From assembly GCA_964653855.1 (NCBI GenBank), contig CAZZFV010000002.1:15676-79675 (forward strand): 64,000 bases of DNA. The letters are read 5' to 3'. Every line of letters begins with the position of its first letter. Position 1 is the first letter of the stretch. Below the pieces are notes generated by a model. The model was not told the origin of the DNA. It did no database searches and saw only the letters and a list, made by a program, of their open reading frames with translations. Source of the stretch: RGIG3528 sp964653855. GTDB taxonomy: Bacteria; Bacillota; Clostridia; Lachnospirales; Lachnospiraceae. Positions 25,041 to 32,973 of this stretch are shown one piece after another. The position numbers were made by a program, and so were the translations under genes.

Positions 25041-26108
25041 ATGAAGAGAATTATTATGTTACTTATGAGCATCGTGATGATTTTGTCACTTTGCGCGTGC
25101 GGAGGTGCGGAAACAAATTTAAACGAGACATCCGAAAAAACGGAAATTACGATTACTTTTGTTAACGGAAGCGAAACTCTTGGGACCGTAAAAGCATATG
25201 CCGGCGAAAAGATAACGGGCTATGAGCAGTTTGAGACACTTTCGGGATACGAGTTCCTCGGATGGTACAAGACTCCCACAATGCTTGAGTCGAGTAAGTG
25301 TGATTTAACAACCGACACATTCAATTCCGACAAAAAGATTTTCGGCGCGTTTAAGTCTTTAAACAAAACGGCTGATACGAGAAAATGGTATGTTGTTGGC
25401 GAAGGCGCAAGCACCGTACTTGTAAATTCCGCTTGGGCGGGAGCCGATGTGACCGACGAAAACAAGTCGGCATGCGAACTTAAGGCTACGGGAAACACAA
25501 ACGAATTTGCGATCACGCTTGATCTCTATGAGGGAGACAAGTTCCAGCTTATTTACGATTGGCAATGGGAAGGACAAAAGGGATACGGCACATTTACCGA
25601 GCTTTCGGCAGACGAATTTGAAAGCGGCGGGGGCTTAAGCGGCGAAACATCCAAAGCGAACGTCATGGTAAAGAAAGACGGAAACTACACGATTACGCTT
25701 ACGACAGATCCCGACAATTCCGTTTATGACGAAATAAAGATCGTGCGTAACGGTGATGCGGGAGCAAAGCCGGAAGTTAAGGAAGAAGTATATACGGTTA
25801 ACGAAAACACGGAAATTGTGATGAAGGGAAGTTGGGTAAGTGACTGGTCAGAAAACATTTCGCTTACAAGAACAACCGGCACAAATCTCTTTACAGTTAC
25901 ACGTGAATTCGCATCGGGCACGGAACTTTATTTCATGGTATGGGATAACGGTAAGGACACCGGAAAGGGCTTAAATGCTTCTGCCGTAACCGATGACGCA
26001 TCAAAGGCTTTTATCGATGCATCCGCGTATAACGTAAAGCTTACGGCTGACGGAACATACACAATCACGGTTGATGCGGACACGTTTACAATCAAAATTT
26101 CAAAGTAA
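25041..26108 (+). CDS. Surface lipoprotein, probable starch/maltodextrin-binding protein
   Basis: A 355-residue exported lipoprotein: signal peptide with lipobox LCAC (Cys20). Next is a Listeria-Bacteroides (InlB-type) repeat, residues about 38-105, recognisable by GYEFLGWYKT. Two beta-sandwich-like regions follow, beginning WYVVGEGASTVLVNSAW and IVMKGSWVSDW; both resemble the small X25/SusE-like starch-binding modules of amylases. No catalytic domain is seen. As first gene of the operon it probably gathers maltodextrins at the cell surface. The function is inferred from context. TAGGAG precedes the ATG. Confidence 0.75.
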   Translation: MKRIIMLLMSIVMILSLCACGGAETNLNETSEKTEITITFVNGSETLGTVKAYAGEKITGYEQFETLSGYEFLGWYKTPTMLESSKCDLTTDTFNSDKKIFGAFKSLNKTADTRKWYVVGEGASTVLVNSAWAGADVTDENKSACELKATGNTNEFAITLDLYEGDKFQLIYDWQWEGQKGYGTFTELSADEFESGGGLSGETSKANVMVKKDGNYTITLTTDPDNSVYDEIKIVRNGDAGAKPEVKEEVYTVNENTEIVMKGSWVSDWSENISLTRTTGTNLFTVTREFASGTELYFMVWDNGKDTGKGLNASAVTDDASKAFIDASAYNVKLTADGTYTITVDADTFTIKISK

Positions 26109-26121
26109 TTCAAAATAATTC

Positions 26122-26161
26122 AAGGAGAAGGCGGCTTTCACGCCGCCTTTAATCAAATATG
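26122..26161 (+). promoter_or_regulatory. Ribosome site separated from its start codon by a GC-rich hairpin
   Basis: AAGGAG (26122-26127) directly abuts a hairpin, AAGGCGGC (26128-26135) with GCCGCCTT (26142-26149), and the ATG is at 26159. Linear spacing is 31 bases, far too long, but folding the 22-base hairpin leaves nine bases, which is ideal. No other ribosome site precedes the GH13 gene. The hairpin could also act as a weak internal terminator. Confidence 0.6.
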
Positions 26162-27850
26162 GATAAATATGCCCTTTTTCATATGCAGGATTCGCCCTAT
26201 GCGTTTCCTACGGATTTGCACCGCATGGTGATATCGCTCAGGACCAAAAAGGACGATGCGGCACGGGTCGAACTTGTCTACGAAAGCAAATACAAAATTG
26301 CCGAAAAACAAAACACCGTGACAATGAAAAAAAGCCGGTTTTCAAAGCTCTTTGACTGGTATGAGGTGACGTTTGATTTAAAAGATACACGCCTTGCCTA
26401 CGTATTTAAAGTGTATGATTTTGACGGCTCATATGTGTATTTCAGTGAGGACGGACCGACGGATTCATATGATTTTTCGCTCGGATTTTACAATTTTTTC
26501 CAATATCCTTACATAAACGAGGCGGATATAGTTCGCCCCGTAAAGTGGATGGAAAAAGCCGTGTTTTATCAAATTTTTCCGGATCGCTTTTGTATGGGCG
26601 ACGACAAAAAGGATTTGTCCTACATAAACATGAAGTGGGGCGCACGTCCGACTCCCAAAAGCTTTGCGGGCGGAGATATAAAAGGAATCACAAAAAAAAT
26701 CGGCTACTTAAAAGAACTCGGAATCAACGCGATTTACTTAACGCCCGTGTTTAAATCAAAGTCGAATCACAAGTATGATATCAGCGATTTTTATGAAATC
26801 GATCCGATGTTCGGGACAAAAGAAGATTTGCATGCACTTGTGACCGCAGCACACGAGAACAACATGAAAATTGTCCTTGACGCGGTTTTTAATCATATAA
26901 GCGAGGATTCGAAGGAATTTAAGGACGTTTTGGAAAAAGGCCGCGCTTCAAAGTATTTTGATTGGTTTATCATAAACGGGGATAAGCCCGTAAAAAAGCC
27001 TTTAAATTACGAGTGTTTTGCGTCGTGCGAATATATGCCTAAATTAAATACGTCAAACATGTCCGTCCAGGACTTTTTGACGGGTGTGGCACTTTACTAC
27101 ATAAAAGAATTTGACATAGACGGATGGCGTCTTGACGTGTCCGACGAAATAAGCGACGATTATTGGAGAAAGTTCAGAATCGCCGTAAAGAGTGCAAAGT
27201 CTGACGCCGTGATAATCGGCGAAAATTGGCATGACGCATACAGAAACTTACGCGGCGATCAATACGACGGCATAATGAATTACGCTTTTACAAAGGCGAT
27301 GCTTGATTATTTCGCGTTTGACACGGAAGACGCATACGGAACGGCATGCAAATTAAACGAGCTCATCATGAGAAACAAGGACGGCATAAACCGCATGATG
27401 TTAAATCTCCTCGATTCGCACGATACGCACAGGTTTTTTACGCAAATAAAGGAAAACAGGCGAGCCATGAAGGAAGCTCTTGCGATTTTGTTCTTTTATC
27501 CCGGCGCTCCGTGCATCTTTTACGGAACGGAAATTTTGACCTCGGGCGGCTATGACCCCGATTGCAGAAAATGCATGGATTGGGAAAAAACGGACGAAAA
27601 CGGCGAATATAAGGATATTTATAAACTTATCCGCAAGCTTTCGGACTTGAGGCGGAACTCGGATTTGTCTACCGGAAAATATGGGTTTACGGCGGAAAAC
27701 GACATGCTTATAATTAATTCGGTGACCGAAAATCATACTTATACGCTTATCGTAAATCATACGGAAAATGCGGGAAAATTTTATGATACGGAAATCGGAC
27801 CCGAAAGTTTTGTGATTTTTAAAGACAGGGAGAGGTACGTTTATGAATAA
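26159..27850 (+). CDS. GH13 alpha-amylase-family enzyme (neopullulanase/maltodextrinase type)
   Basis: A 563-residue cytoplasmic enzyme (no signal peptide) hydrolysing imported maltodextrins or cyclodextrins. An N-terminal domain of about 115 residues begins ALFHMQDSPYAFP, as in GH13 subfamily 20. The barrel carries all four conserved regions: DAVFNH; GWRLDVSDE with the nucleophile Asp; GENWH with the acid/base Glu; LLDSHDTHR with the third Asp. The early motif VFYQIFPDRF is typical. Its stop overlaps the next start by eight bases. Confidence 0.93.
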   Translation: MDKYALFHMQDSPYAFPTDLHRMVISLRTKKDDAARVELVYESKYKIAEKQNTVTMKKSRFSKLFDWYEVTFDLKDTRLAYVFKVYDFDGSYVYFSEDGPTDSYDFSLGFYNFFQYPYINEADIVRPVKWMEKAVFYQIFPDRFCMGDDKKDLSYINMKWGARPTPKSFAGGDIKGITKKIGYLKELGINAIYLTPVFKSKSNHKYDISDFYEIDPMFGTKEDLHALVTAAHENNMKIVLDAVFNHISEDSKEFKDVLEKGRASKYFDWFIINGDKPVKKPLNYECFASCEYMPKLNTSNMSVQDFLTGVALYYIKEFDIDGWRLDVSDEISDDYWRKFRIAVKSAKSDAVIIGENWHDAYRNLRGDQYDGIMNYAFTKAMLDYFAFDTEDAYGTACKLNELIMRNKDGINRMMLNLLDSHDTHRFFTQIKENRRAMKEALAILFFYPGAPCIFYGTEILTSGGYDPDCRKCMDWEKTDENGEYKDIYKLIRKLSDLRRNSDLSTGKYGFTAENDMLIINSVTENHTYTLIVNHTENAGKFYDTEIGPESFVIFKDRERYVYE

Positions 27851-29333
27851 AACAATAAAGAAAATTACGGCAGGGGGGGTTACAGCTTTAACGATTTTTT
27901 CGTCTGCGGCTTGCGGCGGTACGGAAAGCAAAAACACCGACGAAAGCGCCATAAATCCGACGGGAGAACAGATAACTCTTCGTATACTCGAAAACGATAC
28001 GGCAAAAAAACAGGGTTATTTTGAGGAACTCCTAAACGCTTTTAACGAAAAATATGCCGAATACAACATCGTTGCCGTGGATGCGGATATGGACGAATAC
28101 ACGGATCTTGCGCAAAACGGCCCTTACGGCTACGGACCCGATGTTCTTTATCAGGCAAACGACATCCTCATGAAATATGCTCAGGATAAGCATATTTTGG
28201 CGCTTGATACATCGGAGTTTGATGCATCCGCATATACACCCGATGCCGCCTGGGACGCATTTAAAATAAACATCGACGGCACCGTATACACATGCGGAAT
28301 TCCCGTAAATATCCAGGAACCGATGCTTTTTTACAGAAAAGACATGTTGCCCGAAAATTGGGAAACAAAGTGGGACAGGGACAACAACGACACGCCCGAT
28401 TTCCTTGAAAACTGGTGCGATCTGTATGCGTATTCAAAATATTTGAGAGATAATGATTTGAGCAAGAACAAGGATTCGCAGTACGGACTCATGATAAGCT
28501 ATAACGACCTCTACATGAACGGCGAGTTTATCTTTTCGTACGGCGGATATGTTTTTAAGAAAAATGCGGACGGTACGGTTGACACAACCGATATCGGACT
28601 TCATGCGGGAAATGCGGCTCTCGGAATAAGTGCGATGAAGCAGTTTGCCTATCTTATGAACGAGGGAACGATTGACGACACAATTACTTCCAACAGATAC
28701 GAGAAGCTTGCAAACGGAACTTACGCTTTTGCGATTTCGACGCCCGATACATATGTGCTTTTTGTTGAGAAACTTGCGCTTACGTACGAAGCGGAAGGAC
28801 TTGACTCTGCGGCAGCGACCGCGAAAGCAAAAGAAAACCTCATTATGACCGAAATTCCCGCAAAAATGCCCGCAAACGGCGATTTGTCGCAGGATGCAGG
28901 CAAAATGTCCGATTCCGATTTTGTCGACACCGTTGTGATGGGCGGCGTAAACGGATACGGAATCAGTTCGTATACGGAGCACAGAGAGGCTGCCAAAGCA
29001 TTCGTAAATTTTGCGACAAGCTATGAGATGATAAAGCTCCGCATGGATATGCTCGGAATTGCTCCCACAAGAAGCGATGTTGCAAAGGAATCAGGCGGAA
29101 CGACGGAAAAAATATTTACGTCGCTCGAAAGCGGAAGAATTTATCTTATGCCGTCCGTAAAGGAATTGAATCAGGTCTGGACGCCTATGCATACGTTCCT
29201 TGCGGATATCGCAAAAGATGCGTTCAGGACACAGGGCGAAACCGAAAAGTATCCCGGAGTTACGGAAATGGAAGCGGGACTCAAAAAAGTTTCGGAACAG
29301 GTTTACGATGCGATTTATACACTTGCGAAATAA
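27843..29333 (+). CDS. Maltodextrin-type ABC transporter substrate-binding lipoprotein
   Basis: A 496-residue extracellular solute-binding protein (family 1). Signal peptide with lipobox SAAC (Cys24), then ITLRILENDTAKKQGYFEELLNAF, GPDVLYQANDILMKYA and GIPVNIQEPMLFYRKD, as in MalE-like proteins. It is longer than E. coli MalE (about 370 mature). The ATG lies inside the end of the GH13 gene, with GGGAGAGG upstream. It delivers sugar to the two permeases that follow. Confidence 0.92.
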   Translation: MNKTIKKITAGGVTALTIFSSAACGGTESKNTDESAINPTGEQITLRILENDTAKKQGYFEELLNAFNEKYAEYNIVAVDADMDEYTDLAQNGPYGYGPDVLYQANDILMKYAQDKHILALDTSEFDASAYTPDAAWDAFKINIDGTVYTCGIPVNIQEPMLFYRKDMLPENWETKWDRDNNDTPDFLENWCDLYAYSKYLRDNDLSKNKDSQYGLMISYNDLYMNGEFIFSYGGYVFKKNADGTVDTTDIGLHAGNAALGISAMKQFAYLMNEGTIDDTITSNRYEKLANGTYAFAISTPDTYVLFVEKLALTYEAEGLDSAAATAKAKENLIMTEIPAKMPANGDLSQDAGKMSDSDFVDTVVMGGVNGYGISSYTEHREAAKAFVNFATSYEMIKLRMDMLGIAPTRSDVAKESGGTTEKIFTSLESGRIYLMPSVKELNQVWTPMHTFLADIAKDAFRTQGETEKYPGVTEMEAGLKKVSEQVYDAIYTLAK

Positions 29334-29354
29334 CGGAATTTCTAAGGGTCAGAG

Positions 29355-30671
29355 ATGAATAAAGTAAAACAAACATTAACAAAATATTTTAAGGCGGGGC
29401 TGCGCGTAAAGCTCTCGATGATTTTGATGGGAAGCGGGCAAATCTTGCAAGGGCAGGTAATAAAAGGACTTTTGTATTTGTGCATTGCCGTAAGCTACAT
29501 TATCTATATGGTGCTTGCGGGTGCGACCGACATAAAAGGCTTCTTTACGCTCGGCACCGTGGCGGGTGACGCATGGCTCGGAATAAAAGGCGACGATTCG
29601 GTCATGATGCTGTTGCGCGGCGTTATTTGCTATGTGATAACGGCATTCGTTTTGGGATTTTATGTTTCAAACGTGCGTGATGCGTATGAAAGCGAGCAAA
29701 AGTTAAGGGCGGGAAAACGTCTTCCCGATTTCTTTACGGCTGTCGGAACGTTCTTCGACAAAAAGTTTTATATCGCAGCGCTTTTTATACCGGTTGCGGG
29801 TGTCGTTGTATTCAACATCATGCCGATTATCTTCATGATTCTCATTGCGTTCACGAATTACGGCGGAGACATTGTTCCGCCCGCGCTTGTGGATTGGGTG
29901 GGACTCGACAATTTTAAAAAGCTGCTTGCGCTTACCGAGCTTAAGACAACGTTTTTTAAGATTCTCGGATGGAACTTTGTGTGGGCGCTTTCGGCAACGG
30001 CTCTCAATTACTTCGGAGGACTTGGGCTCGCGCTTCTTCTCAACAAAAAGTGCGTAAAAGGAAAGGCAATTTGGCGTTCGTTTCCGATCATCGCCTATGC
30101 GGTTCCCGGATTTATATCGTTTCTTGCCTTCAAGTTCATGTTTTGCTACGGCGGACCGATCAACTATTACATTACGATGAACGGCGGACACGCAATAGGA
30201 TTCCTCGATATGGACGCAGGAATAAAGGCGAAACTCATCGGTTTATTTGTAAACGCGTGGATCAGCATTCCCACGTCGATGCTTCTTGCAACGGGAATTC
30301 TTTCAAACATGAACACGGAGTTATATGATGCCGCGGCAATCGACGGGGCGGGCAAATTTAAGCAATTTACGCATATTACGCTTCCGTTTGTCATATTTTC
30401 GACGACGCCCGTGCTTATCACAAGTTTTATAGGAAATTTCAACAACTTCGGCGTTTTCTATTTCCTCAGAAACGGACTTTACACGGACGGATATTTCCTT
30501 GCGAGCGATACGGATCTCCTTATCAACTGGCTTTATAACCTCACCTATTCAAACAACTATTACGGTCTCGGAGCCGCAATAAGCCTTATCATATTTATAA
30601 TAACAAGCATAATTTCGCTTGCGGTTTATGTTAATTCGAAAGCATACAAAAAGGAGGACACTTACAGATGA
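29355..30671 (+). CDS. Sugar ABC transporter permease, MalF type
   Basis: A 438-residue inner-membrane permease. The N-terminal extension with extra hydrophobic segments (LSMILMGSGQILQGQVIKGLLYL) is the feature of Clostridial MalF proteins. The EAA loop that contacts the ATPase reads ELYDAAAIDGAGKFKQFTHITLP. Six core helices are visible. Its stop overlaps the malG-type start as ATGA. No ATPase gene is present, so a shared MsmX/UgpC-type ATPase encoded elsewhere must power it. Confidence 0.93.
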   Translation: MNKVKQTLTKYFKAGLRVKLSMILMGSGQILQGQVIKGLLYLCIAVSYIIYMVLAGATDIKGFFTLGTVAGDAWLGIKGDDSVMMLLRGVICYVITAFVLGFYVSNVRDAYESEQKLRAGKRLPDFFTAVGTFFDKKFYIAALFIPVAGVVVFNIMPIIFMILIAFTNYGGDIVPPALVDWVGLDNFKKLLALTELKTTFFKILGWNFVWALSATALNYFGGLGLALLLNKKCVKGKAIWRSFPIIAYAVPGFISFLAFKFMFCYGGPINYYITMNGGHAIGFLDMDAGIKAKLIGLFVNAWISIPTSMLLATGILSNMNTELYDAAAIDGAGKFKQFTHITLPFVIFSTTPVLITSFIGNFNNFGVFYFLRNGLYTDGYFLASDTDLLINWLYNLTYSNNYYGLGAAISLIIFIITSIISLAVYVNSKAYKKEDTYR

Positions 30672-31507
30672 AAAAGCATGTGAATAAGCGTTATGTCCTC
30701 GACTCGATTGTTACGCATACAGTTCTTATCGCGATCAGCCTTGTATTCATTTTTCCCATTGTGTGGATAGTGCTTGCAAGCTTTTCGAAATCGGGATCCA
30801 TTTACGACATAGACGGATTTTTTCCGAAGGAATTAAGCTTTGACAGCTATATAAGGCTTTTTACCGACACAAAAATGTATGACTATCCGAATTGGCTTAA
30901 AAACACATTTTTTGTTGCTGCGATGTCGTCTCTTATAGGAACGGTGCTTGTGATTTTGACCGCATACACGATAAGCCGCTTTGAGTTTAAAGGCCGAAAG
31001 ACACTCATGAAGGGAACGCTCATACTCAGCATGTTTCCCGGATTTATGGGAATGACGGCGGTGCATCTTATAATGATTAACTTTAATCTTATCAACAATC
31101 TTTGGAGCCTTATACTCATATCCGCGGCCGGTGCGCCGATGGGATATCTTGTGCAAAAGGGATTTTTTGATACGATTCCCGGAACGATTTATGAAGCGGC
31201 GAGAATCGACGGTGCGGGAAACTGGCGAATATTTTTTGAAATCACGATGCCGCTTTCAAAGCCTATGCTTGTGTACACGTCGCTGACGCTTTTTGCGTGG
31301 CCGTGGAGCGATTTCATTTTGCCGAAAATGTTACTCAAAAACAAAAACCTTTGGACCGTTGCGGTCGGCCTCACGGCACTTGACGAAACAGAGTTTACGA
31401 GGTTTGCGGCGGGCTCGATATTTATAGCGGTTCCGATAGTAATACTGTATTTCTGTCTGTCGAGATTTCTTGTTATGGGAGTTTCGAGCGGGGCAGTGAA
31501 GGAATAA
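30668..31507 (+). CDS. Sugar ABC transporter permease, MalG type
   Basis: A 279-residue permease with six helices; EAA loop TIYEAARIDGAGNWRIFFEITMP. It ends with the typical FLVMGVSSGAVKE tail of MalG. It partners the MalF-type protein upstream. It is the last gene of the maltodextrin operon; a terminator lies about 130 bases downstream. Confidence 0.93.
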   Translation: MKKHVNKRYVLDSIVTHTVLIAISLVFIFPIVWIVLASFSKSGSIYDIDGFFPKELSFDSYIRLFTDTKMYDYPNWLKNTFFVAAMSSLIGTVLVILTAYTISRFEFKGRKTLMKGTLILSMFPGFMGMTAVHLIMINFNLINNLWSLILISAAGAPMGYLVQKGFFDTIPGTIYEAARIDGAGNWRIFFEITMPLSKPMLVYTSLTLFAWPWSDFILPKMLLKNKNLWTVAVGLTALDETEFTRFAAGSIFIAVPIVILYFCLSRFLVMGVSSGAVKE

Positions 31508-31638
31508 TCGGCCCGGCTGTGAAAGAAAAGAATAAAAAAGAATTTACAAGAAAATTTGAGTCGGTCGGACGGAAAAGGATGCGAAAAGGACGCGTGAAAA
31601 GAACGACCGAAAAAAATGCGGACGAAGAGAAAAATGAT

Positions 31639-31671
31639 AAAAGAACGGATGTGTATGCCGTTCTTTTTTTT
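31639..31671 (+). terminator. Terminator of the maltodextrin operon
   Basis: AAAAGAACGG / CCGTTCTTTT, a 10-base stem with a nine-base loop, running into an eight-T tract. The small ORF across this region is not a credible gene. Beyond it, 31672-31986 holds only the operators and promoter listed next. Confidence 0.85.
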
Positions 31672-31712
31672 ACGCCGGAAAGCGATGGCTTTTATTTTGA
31701 ATAAAAACATAT

Positions 31713-31722
31713 AAAACGTTTT
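31713..31722. promoter_or_regulatory. Upstream copy of the AAAACGTTTT operator
   Basis: The palindrome AAAACGTTTT within TAAAACGTTTTC. The identical 12-mer recurs at 31909-31920, 197 bases away, next to the promoter. Two CG-centred sites at this distance suit LacI-type DNA looping. Confidence 0.5.
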
Positions 31723-31870
31723 CCGCTAAAATCTTAAAACACCGTGAAAATTTCTCGGATAACGCTTTCTGCCATGCAACGAGAAACATAAGTTGCGCAT
31801 CTTCTATATCAATCTTATCCAAAAAATACCTCGTTCAAAAATAAATTTTATTGATTTTGCACAAAAAGTG

Positions 31871-31899
31871 TTGACACGTAAATTAAAGTAAAGTAAACT
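31871..31899 (+). promoter_or_regulatory. Promoter of the LacI-GH94 (xyloglucan-type) operon
   Basis: TTGACA (31871-31876), 17 bases, TAAACT (31894-31899). The operator at 31910 follows at the predicted start site. Confidence 0.7.
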
Positions 31900-31909
31900 A
31901 ATGATAGGT

Positions 31910-31919
31910 AAAACGTTTT
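31910..31919. promoter_or_regulatory. LacI-type operator at the operon start
   Basis: AAAACGTTTT, CG-centred, about ten bases after the -10 box. Also compatible with a catabolite-response element, so CcpA could use it. Confidence 0.6.
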
Positions 31920-31986
31920 CGCTTCGGTTTCGCAAGTTACGAAAAAGTTTCGAAAACATAGGCGAAGCTCGGATAGGGAGAAAAAG

Positions 31987-32973
31987 ATGATCACGATAAA
32001 GGAGCTGGCAAAGGAATGCGGAGTGTCTGTTTCCGCGGTTTCCAAGGCCATGAACAACAAAAAAGGAATAAGCCCCGAAAATGCGGAAATGGTTCGCAAA
32101 AAGGCGCGTGAACTCGGCTATTTTCCGAACGCCGCCGCACGTACGATGCGCACCAACAGATCGCATAATATAGGCATTCTTTTCAAAAACGACATGGCTC
32201 ACGAATACTTCTCCCTCGTACTTGAAGCAATCAGAAACAGGGCGGCGGAATCGGGATACGACATCACGTTTCTTGAAGCGGCCGACATGAATTATCTTGA
32301 GCATGCAAAGAACAGGCAATGTGACGGCGTAATCATTACGGCCGGTGAATTTGACATAGAGCAGGTTAGGCAGCTTATCGACAGCGATCTTCCCGTCGTG
32401 AGTATCGACCACGCATTTGACGGAAGAAGCTGCGTATACGGAAGCAATGAGGCAAGTTTAAAGGATATCGTAAATTACTTGTATGGTTTCGGCCACAAGA
32501 AAATAGCATTTCTCTACGGTGAGATGGGTGATATCACACTCCAGCGCCTTGCCGGATTTACCAAAGGCATGAGAAATTGCGGACTCGAGACTCCCACGGA
32601 ATACATCGTGCAAACGGCATTCAGAAGTCCGAAGGCATCGGGACAGGCGACGAAAAGATTGCTTTCTCTCGAAAACAGACCCACATGCATTATTTATCCG
32701 GACGACATTTCCGCACTCGGAGGACTTACGGCTGCCGAAGAAGCGGGGCTACGCGTTCCCGAAGACCTGTCATGCTTCGGATACGACGGAATAAGACTTG
32801 CGGGCATGTTAAGGCCGAAGCTCACAACATATCACCAGGATGCGCACGGAATAGGATATGCGGCTGCCGAACAATTGATATTTGAAATAGAAAATCCCGA
32901 TAAATTCACGCCGAAGTGCATTACGATATCGGGTGAGATACAAGAAGGAGGGACGATATGTCGTCTGAATTAA
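31987..32973 (+). CDS. LacI-family regulator of the GH94-GH42-GH31 locus
   Basis: A 328-residue repressor of normal length. DNA-binding domain: TIKELAKECGVSVSAVSKAMNNKKGIS, hinge FPNAAARTMRT. Effector domain: NIGILFKNDMAHEYFSLVLEAI, CDGVIITAGEF, HKKIAFLYGEM and DLSCFGYDGIRLAG. First gene of a 17-kb co-directional run and overlapping GH94 by 16 bases, so it is probably autoregulated and responds to an oligosaccharide of that pathway. Confidence 0.93.
   Translation: MITIKELAKECGVSVSAVSKAMNNKKGISPENAEMVRKKARELGYFPNAAARTMRTNRSHNIGILFKNDMAHEYFSLVLEAIRNRAAESGYDITFLEAADMNYLEHAKNRQCDGVIITAGEFDIEQVRQLIDSDLPVVSIDHAFDGRSCVYGSNEASLKDIVNYLYGFGHKKIAFLYGEMGDITLQRLAGFTKGMRNCGLETPTEYIVQTAFRSPKASGQATKRLLSLENRPTCIIYPDDISALGGLTAAEEAGLRVPEDLSCFGYDGIRLAGMLRPKLTTYHQDAHGIGYAAAEQLIFEIENPDKFTPKCITISGEIQEGGTICRLN

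Noticed and set aside
31519..31704. Small plus-strand ORF after the MalG-type gene
   Set aside because: It is Lys/Arg-rich without a family, has no ribosome site and runs through a strong terminator.
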